From Sporofaciens musculi (GTDB lineage Bacteria; Bacillota; Clostridia; Lachnospirales; Lachnospiraceae), in the NCBI RefSeq assembly GCF_009830285.1, contig NZ_WUQX01000001.1, forward strand, positions 3,224,501 through 3,288,500: a stretch of DNA of 64,000 bases, in the 5' to 3' direction. Shown piece after piece: positions 41,119 to 49,525 of this stretch; within the stretch, counting starts at the first letter, position 1, and each line of letters starts with the position of its first letter. Under the pieces are notes generated by a model. That model was given only the letters and a program-made list of their open reading frames with translations, did not search any database and had not been told where the DNA came from. The translations under genes were made by a program, and so were the position numbers.

Positions 41119-43968
41119 ATGATTTGCTATAAATTCTTCTTAATCTTTCATATATCAGTTAATTCCGGTATCATGACAGTCCATCCCATGATTCAATACC
41201 TGCTTCGTTTTCTATCCGCAGAGCAAGACGATATAACTGAGTACCTGACAGACACAGACGGAAGTTTTCGACTCCCAATACCTTTTGAAGCTATTATTGA
41301 ATCCCTCAAGGCCAATCTTACCTTCAAAAATTCTTCACAGAGCTTTATTGAGGTATTTGCCAAATTGTTTGATGGGAACGAAAATATAAACCACCGCCTG
41401 ATGGCGCAATTACTAAAGAACAGAAAAGTATTTTCAATAGTGACCACCAATTTTGATACCTGTATTGAACAAGCCTTGGGCTGGAATAATGGAGACAGCA
41501 GAATCGTCATCCCTTATATAGAGCCGCTGGACACGCTCAAAGATATGGATATTACAGGAAAACTAATCAAACTCCACGGCTGTAAAAGCCGGCCAGATTA
41601 TTTAGGTATAACGGTAGAACAGATTACCAAAACAGAATATTGGACAAAGACTATGACTGTATTAGATAAAATATTCTGTGCTGATGAATCCAGGACAGTT
41701 TTGTTTCTTGGGTATAGCTGTTCAGATTTGTGGGATGTAGCCGAATACTTTCATAATGCCAGACTTTTAAACAAGCGCCTTGCACACTGTATTTACTGGC
41801 AGCATTCCAATATAGATGATGTATCTATAACTGCCAACGCATACCAAATGCTTGACGGCCATGCCTGCTCGTACTTTAGGGGCGATACAAATCTTCTGAT
41901 ACGCAACCTATATGAGCTTGAAAACCTTCCAATCCAAACCGATGCCATTACCCAAAGATACAATGATTTTGGAAATCTTATTCCCCAGAATCCTGAATTT
42001 GTTCTGGGAAAGCTTTTTGAAGACTCATCCTATTTCGATCTGGCAATTAAATATTTTGAACTTGTTTTAAACAGCAACGAAAAATCATCCAAAGATATAT
42101 ACATACAATCAATATCTGGTCTCGGTAAAATGTACGCTGCTAAAAACAATTTTCAGCAGGCCATAAGAATACTTCGCACAAACATACATTCTATTACTCA
42201 CTCTAATATACAGGAATTAAATCCAGGGCTGCTAATGATGGTCACACAATATGCTAACATTCTTGTAGATATCAATGATTGTTTTACTGCAAAAAAACTC
42301 TATGAAGACACAATTCATTTGATAGCGGATGATTCAAATAATGCCCTGTCCACACCTCCTCTTGCACATTTATATAACGATTTGTCTCTTGTTCTGCAAA
42401 AGTTACAGGATTACAAGAGTGCACAAGAATATTTTGAAAAAGCTCTGAACATTTTTCGTAAATATGCAGAAGAAAGCCCGCAGGCATATTTGCCGAATGT
42501 GGCAATGGTTTTGTGTAATGAAGCAATCATGTTAAATGAAATGGGTGAATTTAATAGGGCAAAACAATTATATGAAGAAGCCCTTAAAATCAGAAAAAAG
42601 CTGCTAAAAACAAACCCAGTATATCTGCACGATTTGGCAACAACATTGAATAATTATGGGGTTGCACAACAATCTACGGGAGATTATGAGTCTGCAAAAA
42701 TACTAATTAATGAGGCCCTGGATATCCGAAGAAATCTTGCTCAGTCAAATGCAAAAGTATATTTACCCTATGTGGCGAGTACACTTTTAAACAAGGCAGC
42801 CAACTCCAAATACCTTCAGGATTATACTACGGCAGAGCAGTCCTGTGTAGAAGCCATTGACATTTACGCACGTTTTTTAAAGGCAGACCCGAATAGTTTT
42901 CCCTTGCAAATGGCTGAAATATTAATAAATCTGTCCGGAATTCTTGTTAGTTCTAACAGATTAATTGAGGCTTTGTCGTACTGCGAAAACGCAGTTAAAT
43001 TATGCGAAAAATCAGTCCATCGAAACCGAATTACCATCCTGCCTGTTCTGGTATTAGGTTATACTATACTGACAACAATCTACCAATATATGAATTCTTT
43101 TAAAACTTCATATAAAATATATAGAAAGCTTCTTCGCATGTCAAATGAATTAGTTAAATTAAACAGACCAGCAAATATCGCACAGCATGCCAAAATTTTG
43201 TTTAACTATGCAAATGCAAATTATACGGATAAAAAATTCAAAAAAGCACAAGAACTATTTGAAGCAGCGCTGAAAATCTTTGAGGAGTTATCCGTTGAGC
43301 ATCCTGCTATTTATTTACATAATGTACGAACGACACTAAAAATGCTGTCCTCAATAGATAAAAATGACGAAGATCATATTCCAAGATGGGAAAGAGTTAT
43401 TTCTATCGACAGATATTTTGCAGAAAAAAATCCGCAGATGTATTTAGAGAATTTAGCCTTGGACTTACGGAAATTTGCAGACATACAGATGCAATTGGGA
43501 TATATTTATCAAGCAGAAAAATTGTATAAAGAGGCTTTGTGTATATTAGATAGTTTTGATTTAAAAGCCTCTCCTGATTATGTTCGGGAGATTATTGGAA
43601 TATTAAACTGCCTTGGAATTGTTAATTTTAAATTTGGTGAGTATGATGAGGCAATTTTGCTATATAGAAAGGCATTAAAATATAATGATGTGTGTCCTGA
43701 CGAATCACTTGAAAAGTATTATTATAATATTTATATGACGTACTATAATATGTCAATTTCTCAGTCTGAGAAGGGAAGTGGCAGACAGCAGATATTGTGT
43801 CTGAAAAAAAGTGTTTCTGCGGCGAGAAGGTTAGTAAATTTGAATGAAACAGAGTATACTCCTACCCTAATAAACGGGCTTCATCAGTTGTCCCATGCAT
43901 GCTACAGTAGTGGGTTGTATAAAATGGGAGAAGAATATTTTGCGGAGGTGGAAAGGCTTATGTACTGA
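41119..43968 (+). CDS. SIR2-like/TPR protein with a degraded N-terminal NAD site
   Basis: 949-residue protein of a kind known from prokaryotic defence: a SIR2-like domain (about 1-260) followed by some fifteen TPR repeats of the kinesin-light-chain type (NYGVAQQSTGDYESAKILIN, SAQEYFEKALNIF). The SIR2 part keeps IVTTNFDTCIEQA (107-119) and KLIKLHGC (148-155, with the catalytic-type His). At the N-terminus, where GAGxSvnSGIPT is expected, the sequence reads FFLIFHISVNSGIMTVHP: SVNSGI is retained but the Gly-Ala-Gly is gone. There is no good ribosome site at ATG 41119. I read this as a 5'-damaged gene, possibly not an active NADase. Confidence 0.75.
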   Translation: MICYKFFLIFHISVNSGIMTVHPMIQYLLRFLSAEQDDITEYLTDTDGSFRLPIPFEAIIESLKANLTFKNSSQSFIEVFAKLFDGNENINHRLMAQLLKNRKVFSIVTTNFDTCIEQALGWNNGDSRIVIPYIEPLDTLKDMDITGKLIKLHGCKSRPDYLGITVEQITKTEYWTKTMTVLDKIFCADESRTVLFLGYSCSDLWDVAEYFHNARLLNKRLAHCIYWQHSNIDDVSITANAYQMLDGHACSYFRGDTNLLIRNLYELENLPIQTDAITQRYNDFGNLIPQNPEFVLGKLFEDSSYFDLAIKYFELVLNSNEKSSKDIYIQSISGLGKMYAAKNNFQQAIRILRTNIHSITHSNIQELNPGLLMMVTQYANILVDINDCFTAKKLYEDTIHLIADDSNNALSTPPLAHLYNDLSLVLQKLQDYKSAQEYFEKALNIFRKYAEESPQAYLPNVAMVLCNEAIMLNEMGEFNRAKQLYEEALKIRKKLLKTNPVYLHDLATTLNNYGVAQQSTGDYESAKILINEALDIRRNLAQSNAKVYLPYVASTLLNKAANSKYLQDYTTAEQSCVEAIDIYARFLKADPNSFPLQMAEILINLSGILVSSNRLIEALSYCENAVKLCEKSVHRNRITILPVLVLGYTILTTIYQYMNSFKTSYKIYRKLLRMSNELVKLNRPANIAQHAKILFNYANANYTDKKFKKAQELFEAALKIFEELSVEHPAIYLHNVRTTLKMLSSIDKNDEDHIPRWERVISIDRYFAEKNPQMYLENLALDLRKFADIQMQLGYIYQAEKLYKEALCILDSFDLKASPDYVREIIGILNCLGIVNFKFGEYDEAILLYRKALKYNDVCPDESLEKYYYNIYMTYYNMSISQSEKGSGRQQILCLKKSVSAARRLVNLNETEYTPTLINGLHQLSHACYSSGLYKMGEEYFAEVERLMY

Positions 43969-43970
43969 TA

Positions 43971-44009
43971 GAGTGTAAGGTCCATTGAATTATCATGGAC
44001 TTTACACTC
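43971..44009 (+). terminator. Hairpin after the SIR2-TPR gene
   Basis: GAGTGTAAGGTCCAT (43971-43985) pairs with ATGGACTTTACACTC (43995-44009), one wobble pair. No strong T run follows on the plus strand. Confidence 0.55.
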
Positions 44010-44178
44010 CCAGACTATACTTCTGTCCTTCCCCAAACCGAACCTCACAATCCTTCCGATAGAACGCTATCCCATAACAGTCAATCTTCCGATACCCTTC
44101 TGTGCTCAATTCTTCCATATACCTTTTATCATAAATCTGCTGCAATGCCTTTTCGATTTCTCGTAAAAAATCGACACA
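44002..44178 (-). pseudogene. C-terminal fragment of a PD-(D/E)XK domain protein (AAA-ATPase-associated type)
   Basis: The minus-strand translation [20 protein letters not shown] followed by [20 protein letters not shown] and a stop at 44002 matches the end of the PD-(D/E)XK domain found in AAA-ATPase-like proteins (DUF1703 type). Nothing of the ATPase is present upstream. About 58 codons remain. Confidence 0.6.
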
Positions 44179-44214
44179 TTTCGTAAAATTTTACAAATAT
44201 TTTTATACCTCTAT

Positions 44215-44454
44215 CTATAATATAATGTCCTGAACTTCATTATCGCAATACAAGTCTCCATTCGCAGCTAATATCATCCCAATATATAGCGGTATCCCAA
44301 CTATTAGCGGGAAATCATACCTCAGCATAGCTACCAGCCCTAACAGGCAGGTTCCCCAATATTCCAACGGTAATACAAACACAGTAATATACGTATACTT
44401 TCTTATATACATTAATATCGAAATACCTATACTGTTCATCATAATAAACAGCAC
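44215..44454 (-). pseudogene. C-terminal remnant of a DUF6020-like membrane protein
   Basis: GISILMYIRKYTYITVFVLP, then YWGTCLLGLVAMLRYDFPLI and VGIPLYIGMILA match the last 75 residues of the protein encoded at 45613-46962 (GISILMYMRKYKYISIFILP, YWGTCLLGPVAMLRYDLPLI). Nucleotide identity by eye is only about three quarters, so it is an older paralogue, not a fresh copy. The rest of that gene is absent. Confidence 0.75.
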
Positions 44455-44478
44455 TGTCCACGCTTTTCATACGAAATC

Positions 44479-45530
44479 TTATTTTAATAATGAACATGCA
44501 AATTTATTATTTGTTTTGTATACTATTAAACAAATCATCATGCTCCCTGAAAAGACAACTACAAAATTAGTAAGTACAGAAAAAGAAACTCCAAACATAT
44601 ATGTAATAATAAATAAGAATGATATAATCATTCTATGTAAAAGGTATATCCCTGTACTTAAATTCCTTAAAATTACAGTCTTTTCATTTTTCATTCTACA
44701 AATAACTAAATTCAAAAGGAAAAGTGGAATAAATGCAATATGTGAAAAATATAAGGCACCATCATCAGCATATTTCAAATTAAATAAACTTATTACCTCA
44801 ACTATATATACAAAATAAAAAAATATACAAAAATATAACAATCCTTTATTGTTCTTGCTTATTCTTGTTTCGATATATAAGTCATAAGTTTTCACACCTA
44901 ATAATAACATAAAGAAGCCTACAAATATACCGTTTCTTGCAGATATAAAGATATATAGATAACTATCTATAAAATCTTTAAGACAATTCAAAACATTATC
45001 TGTAAGAAAATAATAATTATTTGATAATAAAGCAAATAAGTATCCTATAAAACCAATTACTAGAGCTAAATTAATTTTTCGGTTAATAATAAAAGGATAA
45101 GCTAATATTATTCCAACAATGCATGCCTGAATATACCATAAAGCACCATATGGATAAAAACAAATATGCTTAATATTATCTATTATAATTTCATATGTCT
45201 CAATCCCTTGTATACGCATTTTGATTGACTCAAGTATTATATTAATACTTTCAAAGAAAATAAGTGGTCGCAATAATCTCATAACATACTTTTTAACAAA
45301 CACTTTATATTCCTCTATATTAGAAAAATATATCTTTTCCTCAAATAAAAAACCTGATGCGCAAAAAAAAAGAATGGAACTGCCAATCTCAATACACACT
45401 TTTCAAAAAGATATGGTAAATTGTATGGTAATAATGTATATACCCCTGTGTGTAAGACAATAATGCAAATAGAAAAGAAAAACTTTGCAATATCAATAGA
45501 CGAATATAATTCTCTTGTCTTTTTCACCAC
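44479..45530 (-). CDS. Acyltransferase-3 family membrane protein, split by a 9-T run
   Basis: Predicted O-acetyltransferase that modifies a surface glycan. The first reading frame begins MVKKTRELYSSIDIAKFFFS, with IVLHTGVYTLLP holding the conserved His near the N-terminus, and reaches RLAVPFFFF. It then runs into a nine-T tract (A on plus, 45363-45371). The second frame continues CASGFLFEEKIYFSN and spans eight or nine membrane helices, ending KFACSLLK. Adding one base to the tract joins both into 350 codons, a normal length. As written the product would stop after 71 residues. It lies between a DUF6020 remnant and a DUF6020 gene. Confidence 0.78.
45363..45371. repeat. Nine-base A/T homopolymer inside the acyltransferase gene
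   Basis: Nine A on the plus strand. Ten (or seven) would put both halves of the acyltransferase in one frame, so the run decides whether the full protein is made. Confidence 0.85.
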
Positions 45531-45612
45531 AACACCCCCATCCTTGAATTTTAACCTTAATATGTCATTTCAACTGTAAGGAAACCTGATGAAAAATGAT
45601 TAATAGCGAAAC

Positions 45613-46962
45613 TCAAGCAATGACACTATTTAATTTCTCATAGTCTCTTTTCACAGCTAATACTATCCCAATATACAGTGGTATTCCAACAATTAATGGT
45701 AAATCATATCTCAGCATAGCCACCGGCCCTAGTAAACAAGTTCCCCAATATCCTATTGGTAAAATAAAAATAGAAATATACTTATATTTTCTCATATACA
45801 TCAGTATTGATATACCTATGATCATCAACCAGAATGGGAAAGCCATATTCATCACTACTGAAAGAACAGGGAACCTATTATAATCATGACCATTTGACAT
45901 ATTTCTTAAATACTCGTCATAAACTGGCAATAAAGTATGCCTTGTTATTTTTAATGTATCATACTGAGCATCCATAAACGATCCGTCATAAAAAACGCCA
46001 TCGTAGCAGTATAATCTTGGGCCAATATACCAATATTGATATGCCCCACAAAAAAAAGATTCTAAATAAATTACAGGGTTCTTTAATCCAAGATTAATCC
46101 AAATATTCAAAAATTTCAGCATATTCTTTGTAAAGGCTTGACTATTAAAACCCGATTTAACTGGATCAGCGCTATATTCATCATATTGCTCTAAATATTC
46201 CACAGGAATAATACGTGTAATTATATTCTTTTCTTCTTCTGTTATACTTGAAGGATTCTTATTCCAGACACGAGCAATTTGTTGCATAGGTACACTTAAC
46301 ATCTCACGCATATTTCCCTTTTCTATTCCAAATGCTGTTGAAATCGGTCCCATAATCAAATTGACACATATAATTAAACTAATTCCCAAAATTAAGCATT
46401 TCATTCTATAGTTTTTCACACTTATAACCAGAAAAGGAATAAATACTATAAAAACATATTTGCCTTGATTTCTTAGCATACACATTAAAATTACACTGGC
46501 ACCATACCTAATAATATATGTCCTTGTAGAAAAAAATTTTTCAGTATCCTTTATAATTTCAAAAGAAAATACGATAACTAACAAGAACATACCACTAAAC
46601 AATACATCTTTTGTTGTAGTAAAGGCAAATGCTTGAATAATTGGATTAAATGCAAAGAATAAGAATGTCCCTACGACAACTATCGTTCCGGTTCTCCATT
46701 GATATAATTTGTATATACAATAAGTAAAGATTCCACTCAGTAGCACACTTTGAATGATGCAATAAATCAAAACACCTGCATTATAGGATTTAAAAATACA
46801 GTCTCCCGCAAATAAGCAAGCATTGAGAAATAATGTATGAATTATCGGATGTCCTGAATTGAGCTGGTGCATGAGTTTCATTTGAACTACTTGCGGCCAT
46901 GCATCATATGCAAAATTTCCTGGAAACATGGCTAATAACGCTGGAAGCCAACATAAGAGCAT
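45613..46962 (-). CDS. DUF6020-like membrane glycosyltransferase, main part
   Basis: Polytopic membrane protein of 449 residues in this frame. It has CWLPALLAMFPGNFAYDAWP, QLNSGHPIIHTLFLNACLF, FTTTKDVLFSGMFLLVIVFS, an outer domain (about 210-370) and three C-terminal helices ending RYDLPLIVGIPLYIGIVLAV. The early loop with Asp and the His-Pro recall GT-C type transferases that use lipid-linked sugars, but function is inferred. The frame at 46962-47399 looks like its N-terminal helices; one extra base in an eight-T run near 46993-47010 would join the two into 595 codons. Without it, the start ATG overlaps the upstream stop as TAATG, so restart is also possible. Confidence 0.72.
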   Translation of the reverse strand: MLLCWLPALLAMFPGNFAYDAWPQVVQMKLMHQLNSGHPIIHTLFLNACLFAGDCIFKSYNAGVLIYCIIQSVLLSGIFTYCIYKLYQWRTGTIVVVGTFLFFAFNPIIQAFAFTTTKDVLFSGMFLLVIVFSFEIIKDTEKFFSTRTYIIRYGASVILMCMLRNQGKYVFIVFIPFLVISVKNYRMKCLILGISLIICVNLIMGPISTAFGIEKGNMREMLSVPMQQIARVWNKNPSSITEEEKNIITRIIPVEYLEQYDEYSADPVKSGFNSQAFTKNMLKFLNIWINLGLKNPVIYLESFFCGAYQYWYIGPRLYCYDGVFYDGSFMDAQYDTLKITRHTLLPVYDEYLRNMSNGHDYNRFPVLSVVMNMAFPFWLMIIGISILMYMRKYKYISIFILPIGYWGTCLLGPVAMLRYDLPLIVGIPLYIGIVLAVKRDYEKLNSVIA

Positions 46963-47399
46963 TACAGCCCATATCCCAAATATATTTTTCTTTTTATAAA
47001 AAAAATTTTTAAATTATCTTTTCCTATTTTTATTTTAAAAAAATAATCATATAACAACAAGAGTATCGCTTCAATTAAACACCACAATATAAGAAAAACT
47101 ATGAAAGATTTAAGCGACAGATCAAATGCATGTGCTTCAGCAAAGGGTTTACTCAACACAATTATTAATGCAAAACCAAAACTAGCCCAAATAGTAGAAC
47201 AGATTAGCTGACGATCACGTTCCGCCTGTAATCGGCGCAGTAGATAAAATACAATAGCTACTAAAAGAACTGCAAATAATGAATTAGAAGATATAGACAA
47301 ATAGGGATTGTTTATAAAGAAATAATTCGTTAAAATATACGTAAAACAATAACTTATTAACAAAATAAAAAATAAATTTATCCATTCTTTCTTTTTCAT
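46962..47399 (-). CDS. N-terminal part of the DUF6020-like protein, in another frame
   Basis: 145 residues with four to five hydrophobic helices (INLFFILLISYCFTYILTNY, SSNSLFAVLLVAIVFYLLRR, FGFALIIVLSKP, SFIVFLILWCLIEAILLLLY). It ends IGKDNLKIFFIKRKIYLGYG and a stop that overlaps the ATG of the next frame. I start at ATG 47399 with AGGAGG upstream; the longer frame uses TTG at 47423. The position of the helices and the exact joining frame make this the front end of the downstream gene, not an independent protein. Confidence 0.68.
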   Translation of the reverse strand: MKKKEWINLFFILLISYCFTYILTNYFFINNPYLSISSNSLFAVLLVAIVFYLLRRLQAERDRQLICSTIWASFGFALIIVLSKPFAEAHAFDLSLKSFIVFLILWCLIEAILLLLYDYFFKIKIGKDNLKIFFIKRKIYLGYGL

Positions 47400-47475
47400 T
47401 ACAAACAAAACCTCCTTAGACAATTCTACTCTGTCTTATCATCTATTTATTCCCATAAATAATATTTGCAATCTC

Positions 47476-48009
47476 TTAAACTTTCCGCAACACAATCTTG
47501 TCTCCCCATATTTCATCTGTACTGTCCAACAATTGAGAATCATATCCAGCCTGCGGAAAAAAAGTCAACTCTCCAAAATAAATTTTATGATTTGCATAAT
47601 ATAAATCAACCCTCACACATGGAAAATCTTGTGCTAAACTTTCTGCTATTTCAAACATTCTGTCTATACATTCCGGCTTATCCATTGTATATCCTTCTGG
47701 TTCATTTAACCCGCTGATGTTATACCTCTTAAAATTCCAATCCTTATCAAAAAAACGGAATTTAGTATTTCCTTCACGTCTTCCGGTACACACCATCACA
47801 TTATCGGCCACACCACTAAAACACATGAATTTATAATCATCAAACTCACCGTCTCTAAAATCTGTCATATATTCTTCGATCATAATTTTGGGAGCAACAT
47901 TTTTATAAGGCCATTCTCTCCAATAGTAATAATAATTCTGACTTAAATGCTGATTAATTTTCATTTCAGCCTGTTTAATATCAAATGTCTTTTTATCCTC
48001 TGACATCAT
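47476..48009 (-). pseudogene. C-terminal part of a TupA-like ATP-grasp protein
   Basis: 177 residues that match the second half of TupA-like ATP-grasp proteins seen in polysaccharide clusters: INQHLSQNYYYYWREWPYKN, PKIMIEEYM, DYKFMCFSG, CVRVDLYYANHKIYFGELTF and FFPQAGYD. The conserved Arg/Asp and Glu of the ATP-Mg site are present (RVDLY, FGELTF). The N-terminal 110 or so residues expected in this family are missing and are replaced by part of an unrelated gene (48011-48205). No good ribosome site precedes ATG 48009. It is most likely a truncated gene. Confidence 0.72.
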
Positions 48010-48010
48010 T

Positions 48011-48205
48011 ATTTAGACATTCATTACGCGAGCACAGATGACATCCACACTTTAAATATTCATCATCATCAATACATAACCTTCCCCCATATCCTTTTTC
48101 AAAGTATAAATTTTATGGATGCTTCATGTTACGGATATGTTCAGGGACGATCGTTCTTCTATTTTCATTTTCTTTATGGCTTATAGGAAAACCTATTGTT
48201 TTCAT
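48011..48205 (-). pseudogene. N-terminal remnant of N5-(carboxyethyl)ornithine synthase-like gene
   Basis: Minus-strand frame starting MKTIGFPISHKENENRRTIV, then PEHIRNMKHP, a TAA stop, and in the same frame NLYFEKGYGGRLCIDDDEYL and KCGCHLCSRNEC. This looks like the start of N5-(carboxyethyl)ornithine synthase/alanine-dehydrogenase-type enzymes, where HPENLYFEKGYG would be expected, so one base change (GAA to TAA) created the stop. GGAGG lies five bases before the ATG. The rest of the gene is gone, and the sequence runs into the TupA fragment. Confidence 0.65.
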
Positions 48206-48220
48206 CTCATCCTCCAATTT

Positions 48221-49525
48221 TTAATATCTTTTTAAAATCACTTTCCTGATAACTTTAGTTACCAAATCCTGACGTTCACATAAAGGTCTTACTTTATCAT
48301 ATAATGGACTTACTCTGATTTCCTCATAGGGTTTCAAGCGCTTTTCTAATTCAGAACATCTATCTAGCATTTCTTTATATTTCTGATTGATGTTATTGTA
48401 TTCATAATTCATTTTTTGATTTTGCTGTTCCATAGAACGAATAGAATTGTTAAATGTCCGTTTATCATAATAATAACTATCTATAATAGCATCTAAAAAC
48501 TTTTGATCTAAAAAATCATCTGTTCTTGACAAATTGAAAAAAAGTCCTATCTTTTGTCCCAAGCTAAATTTACCTCTAATTCTAATAACCATATCCTCAT
48601 TATCAAACACATGATATTTCAAAACAGGTAATCCCGAATATGATATCTCCGTTACTTCTGATACATCAATACTAAAATTATATATCATTCTCCCAAAATG
48701 TGTGCCAAAATTGATTAGTATATCCTCACATTCCAGAGGCATCACAAATTGTAGTTTACATCCTCTATCATTTTCTTCAATCACATAATCTTGATAGGCA
48801 CAGGATTCTACATCTCTACATTTTCCAAATACAATTCTGCATGACGTAATATCTTTTAATTGTCTATGGGATTTGCTAAAAAAATATGGATTTTCAAACA
48901 CATTCATGTCAATCCATTGTATATTTAACTCCATATTTCTTACAACATACGGAAAATATAATTGATCCCTTTTTGCGTATTTTTTCAATAATTCAAACCA
49001 TAACTTCATTGCCTGTTTGACTAAAATATTATTATGTCTTCGTATCAGAACTGTACATTCTGCAAGCCCATAATGTTCCGGATACTTTTCTTCTCTCAGC
49101 ATTTTAAGTACCGGAACTAGGTTTTCCTTATCCTCTTTTCGTCCAATTATACAGGCGATTGCTTCTTCATATACACAATCCCGAACACTATGTCTAAAAC
49201 AAGCCATATTATACTTGTCTATTTCACAATATTGATTCAAAAAATTCTTTATACTATTTCGCACCTGAACCGCACCATCTATCCATATACTAATATCATA
49301 CCTATCTTTTAAAAGCGGATGACCTAATATCTTTATCTCTCGCGATAACAACATATTTCCAAGATTATTATTATCTTCAATATAGATCATTTCCCATTCA
49401 GCAGATTTTAAATTTCTGTTATTTGTAAAACAGATATAATCAATACCTTCTTCTTGATATACAGGCTGCAATTCATCGTAATCGCCTGTTATACATGTAT
49501 AAACACAGATTTTCTCATTACTCAT
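48221..49525 (-). CDS. Glycosyltransferase of the TOD1/MUCI70 (DUF616) type
   Basis: Predicted cytoplasmic glycosyltransferase of 434 residues. It begins KICVYTCITGDYDELQPVYQ, followed by GIDYICFTNNRNLKSAEWEM, REIKILGHPLL, YDISIWIDGAVQVRNSIKNF (the Asp-containing catalytic segment) and FRHSVRDCVYEEAIACI; the later AECTVLIRRHN fits the same family. After a beta-rich domain (about 215-335) comes a coiled coil (about 365-400), which is common in enzymes of rhamnan-type assembly. Its ATG overlaps the stop of the GT2 gene as TAATG, so it is translated with it. Donor and acceptor sugars are not known. Confidence 0.82.
   Translation of the reverse strand: MSNEKICVYTCITGDYDELQPVYQEEGIDYICFTNNRNLKSAEWEMIYIEDNNNLGNMLLSREIKILGHPLLKDRYDISIWIDGAVQVRNSIKNFLNQYCEIDKYNMACFRHSVRDCVYEEAIACIIGRKEDKENLVPVLKMLREEKYPEHYGLAECTVLIRRHNNILVKQAMKLWFELLKKYAKRDQLYFPYVVRNMELNIQWIDMNVFENPYFFSKSHRQLKDITSCRIVFGKCRDVESCAYQDYVIEENDRGCKLQFVMPLECEDILINFGTHFGRMIYNFSIDVSEVTEISYSGLPVLKYHVFDNEDMVIRIRGKFSLGQKIGLFFNLSRTDDFLDQKFLDAIIDSYYYDKRTFNNSIRSMEQQNQKMNYEYNNINQKYKEMLDRCSELEKRLKPYEEIRVSPLYDKVRPLCERQDLVTKVIRKVILKRY

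Noticed and set aside
41119-43968. Thoeris system
   Set aside because: No TIR-domain ThsB-like gene is adjacent, and the TPR array and missing GAG do not fit ThsA.
43995-44186. 63-codon plus-strand frame after the SIR2-TPR gene
   Set aside because: The opposite strand has the better protein match (PD-(D/E)XK tail), and the frame has no ribosome site.
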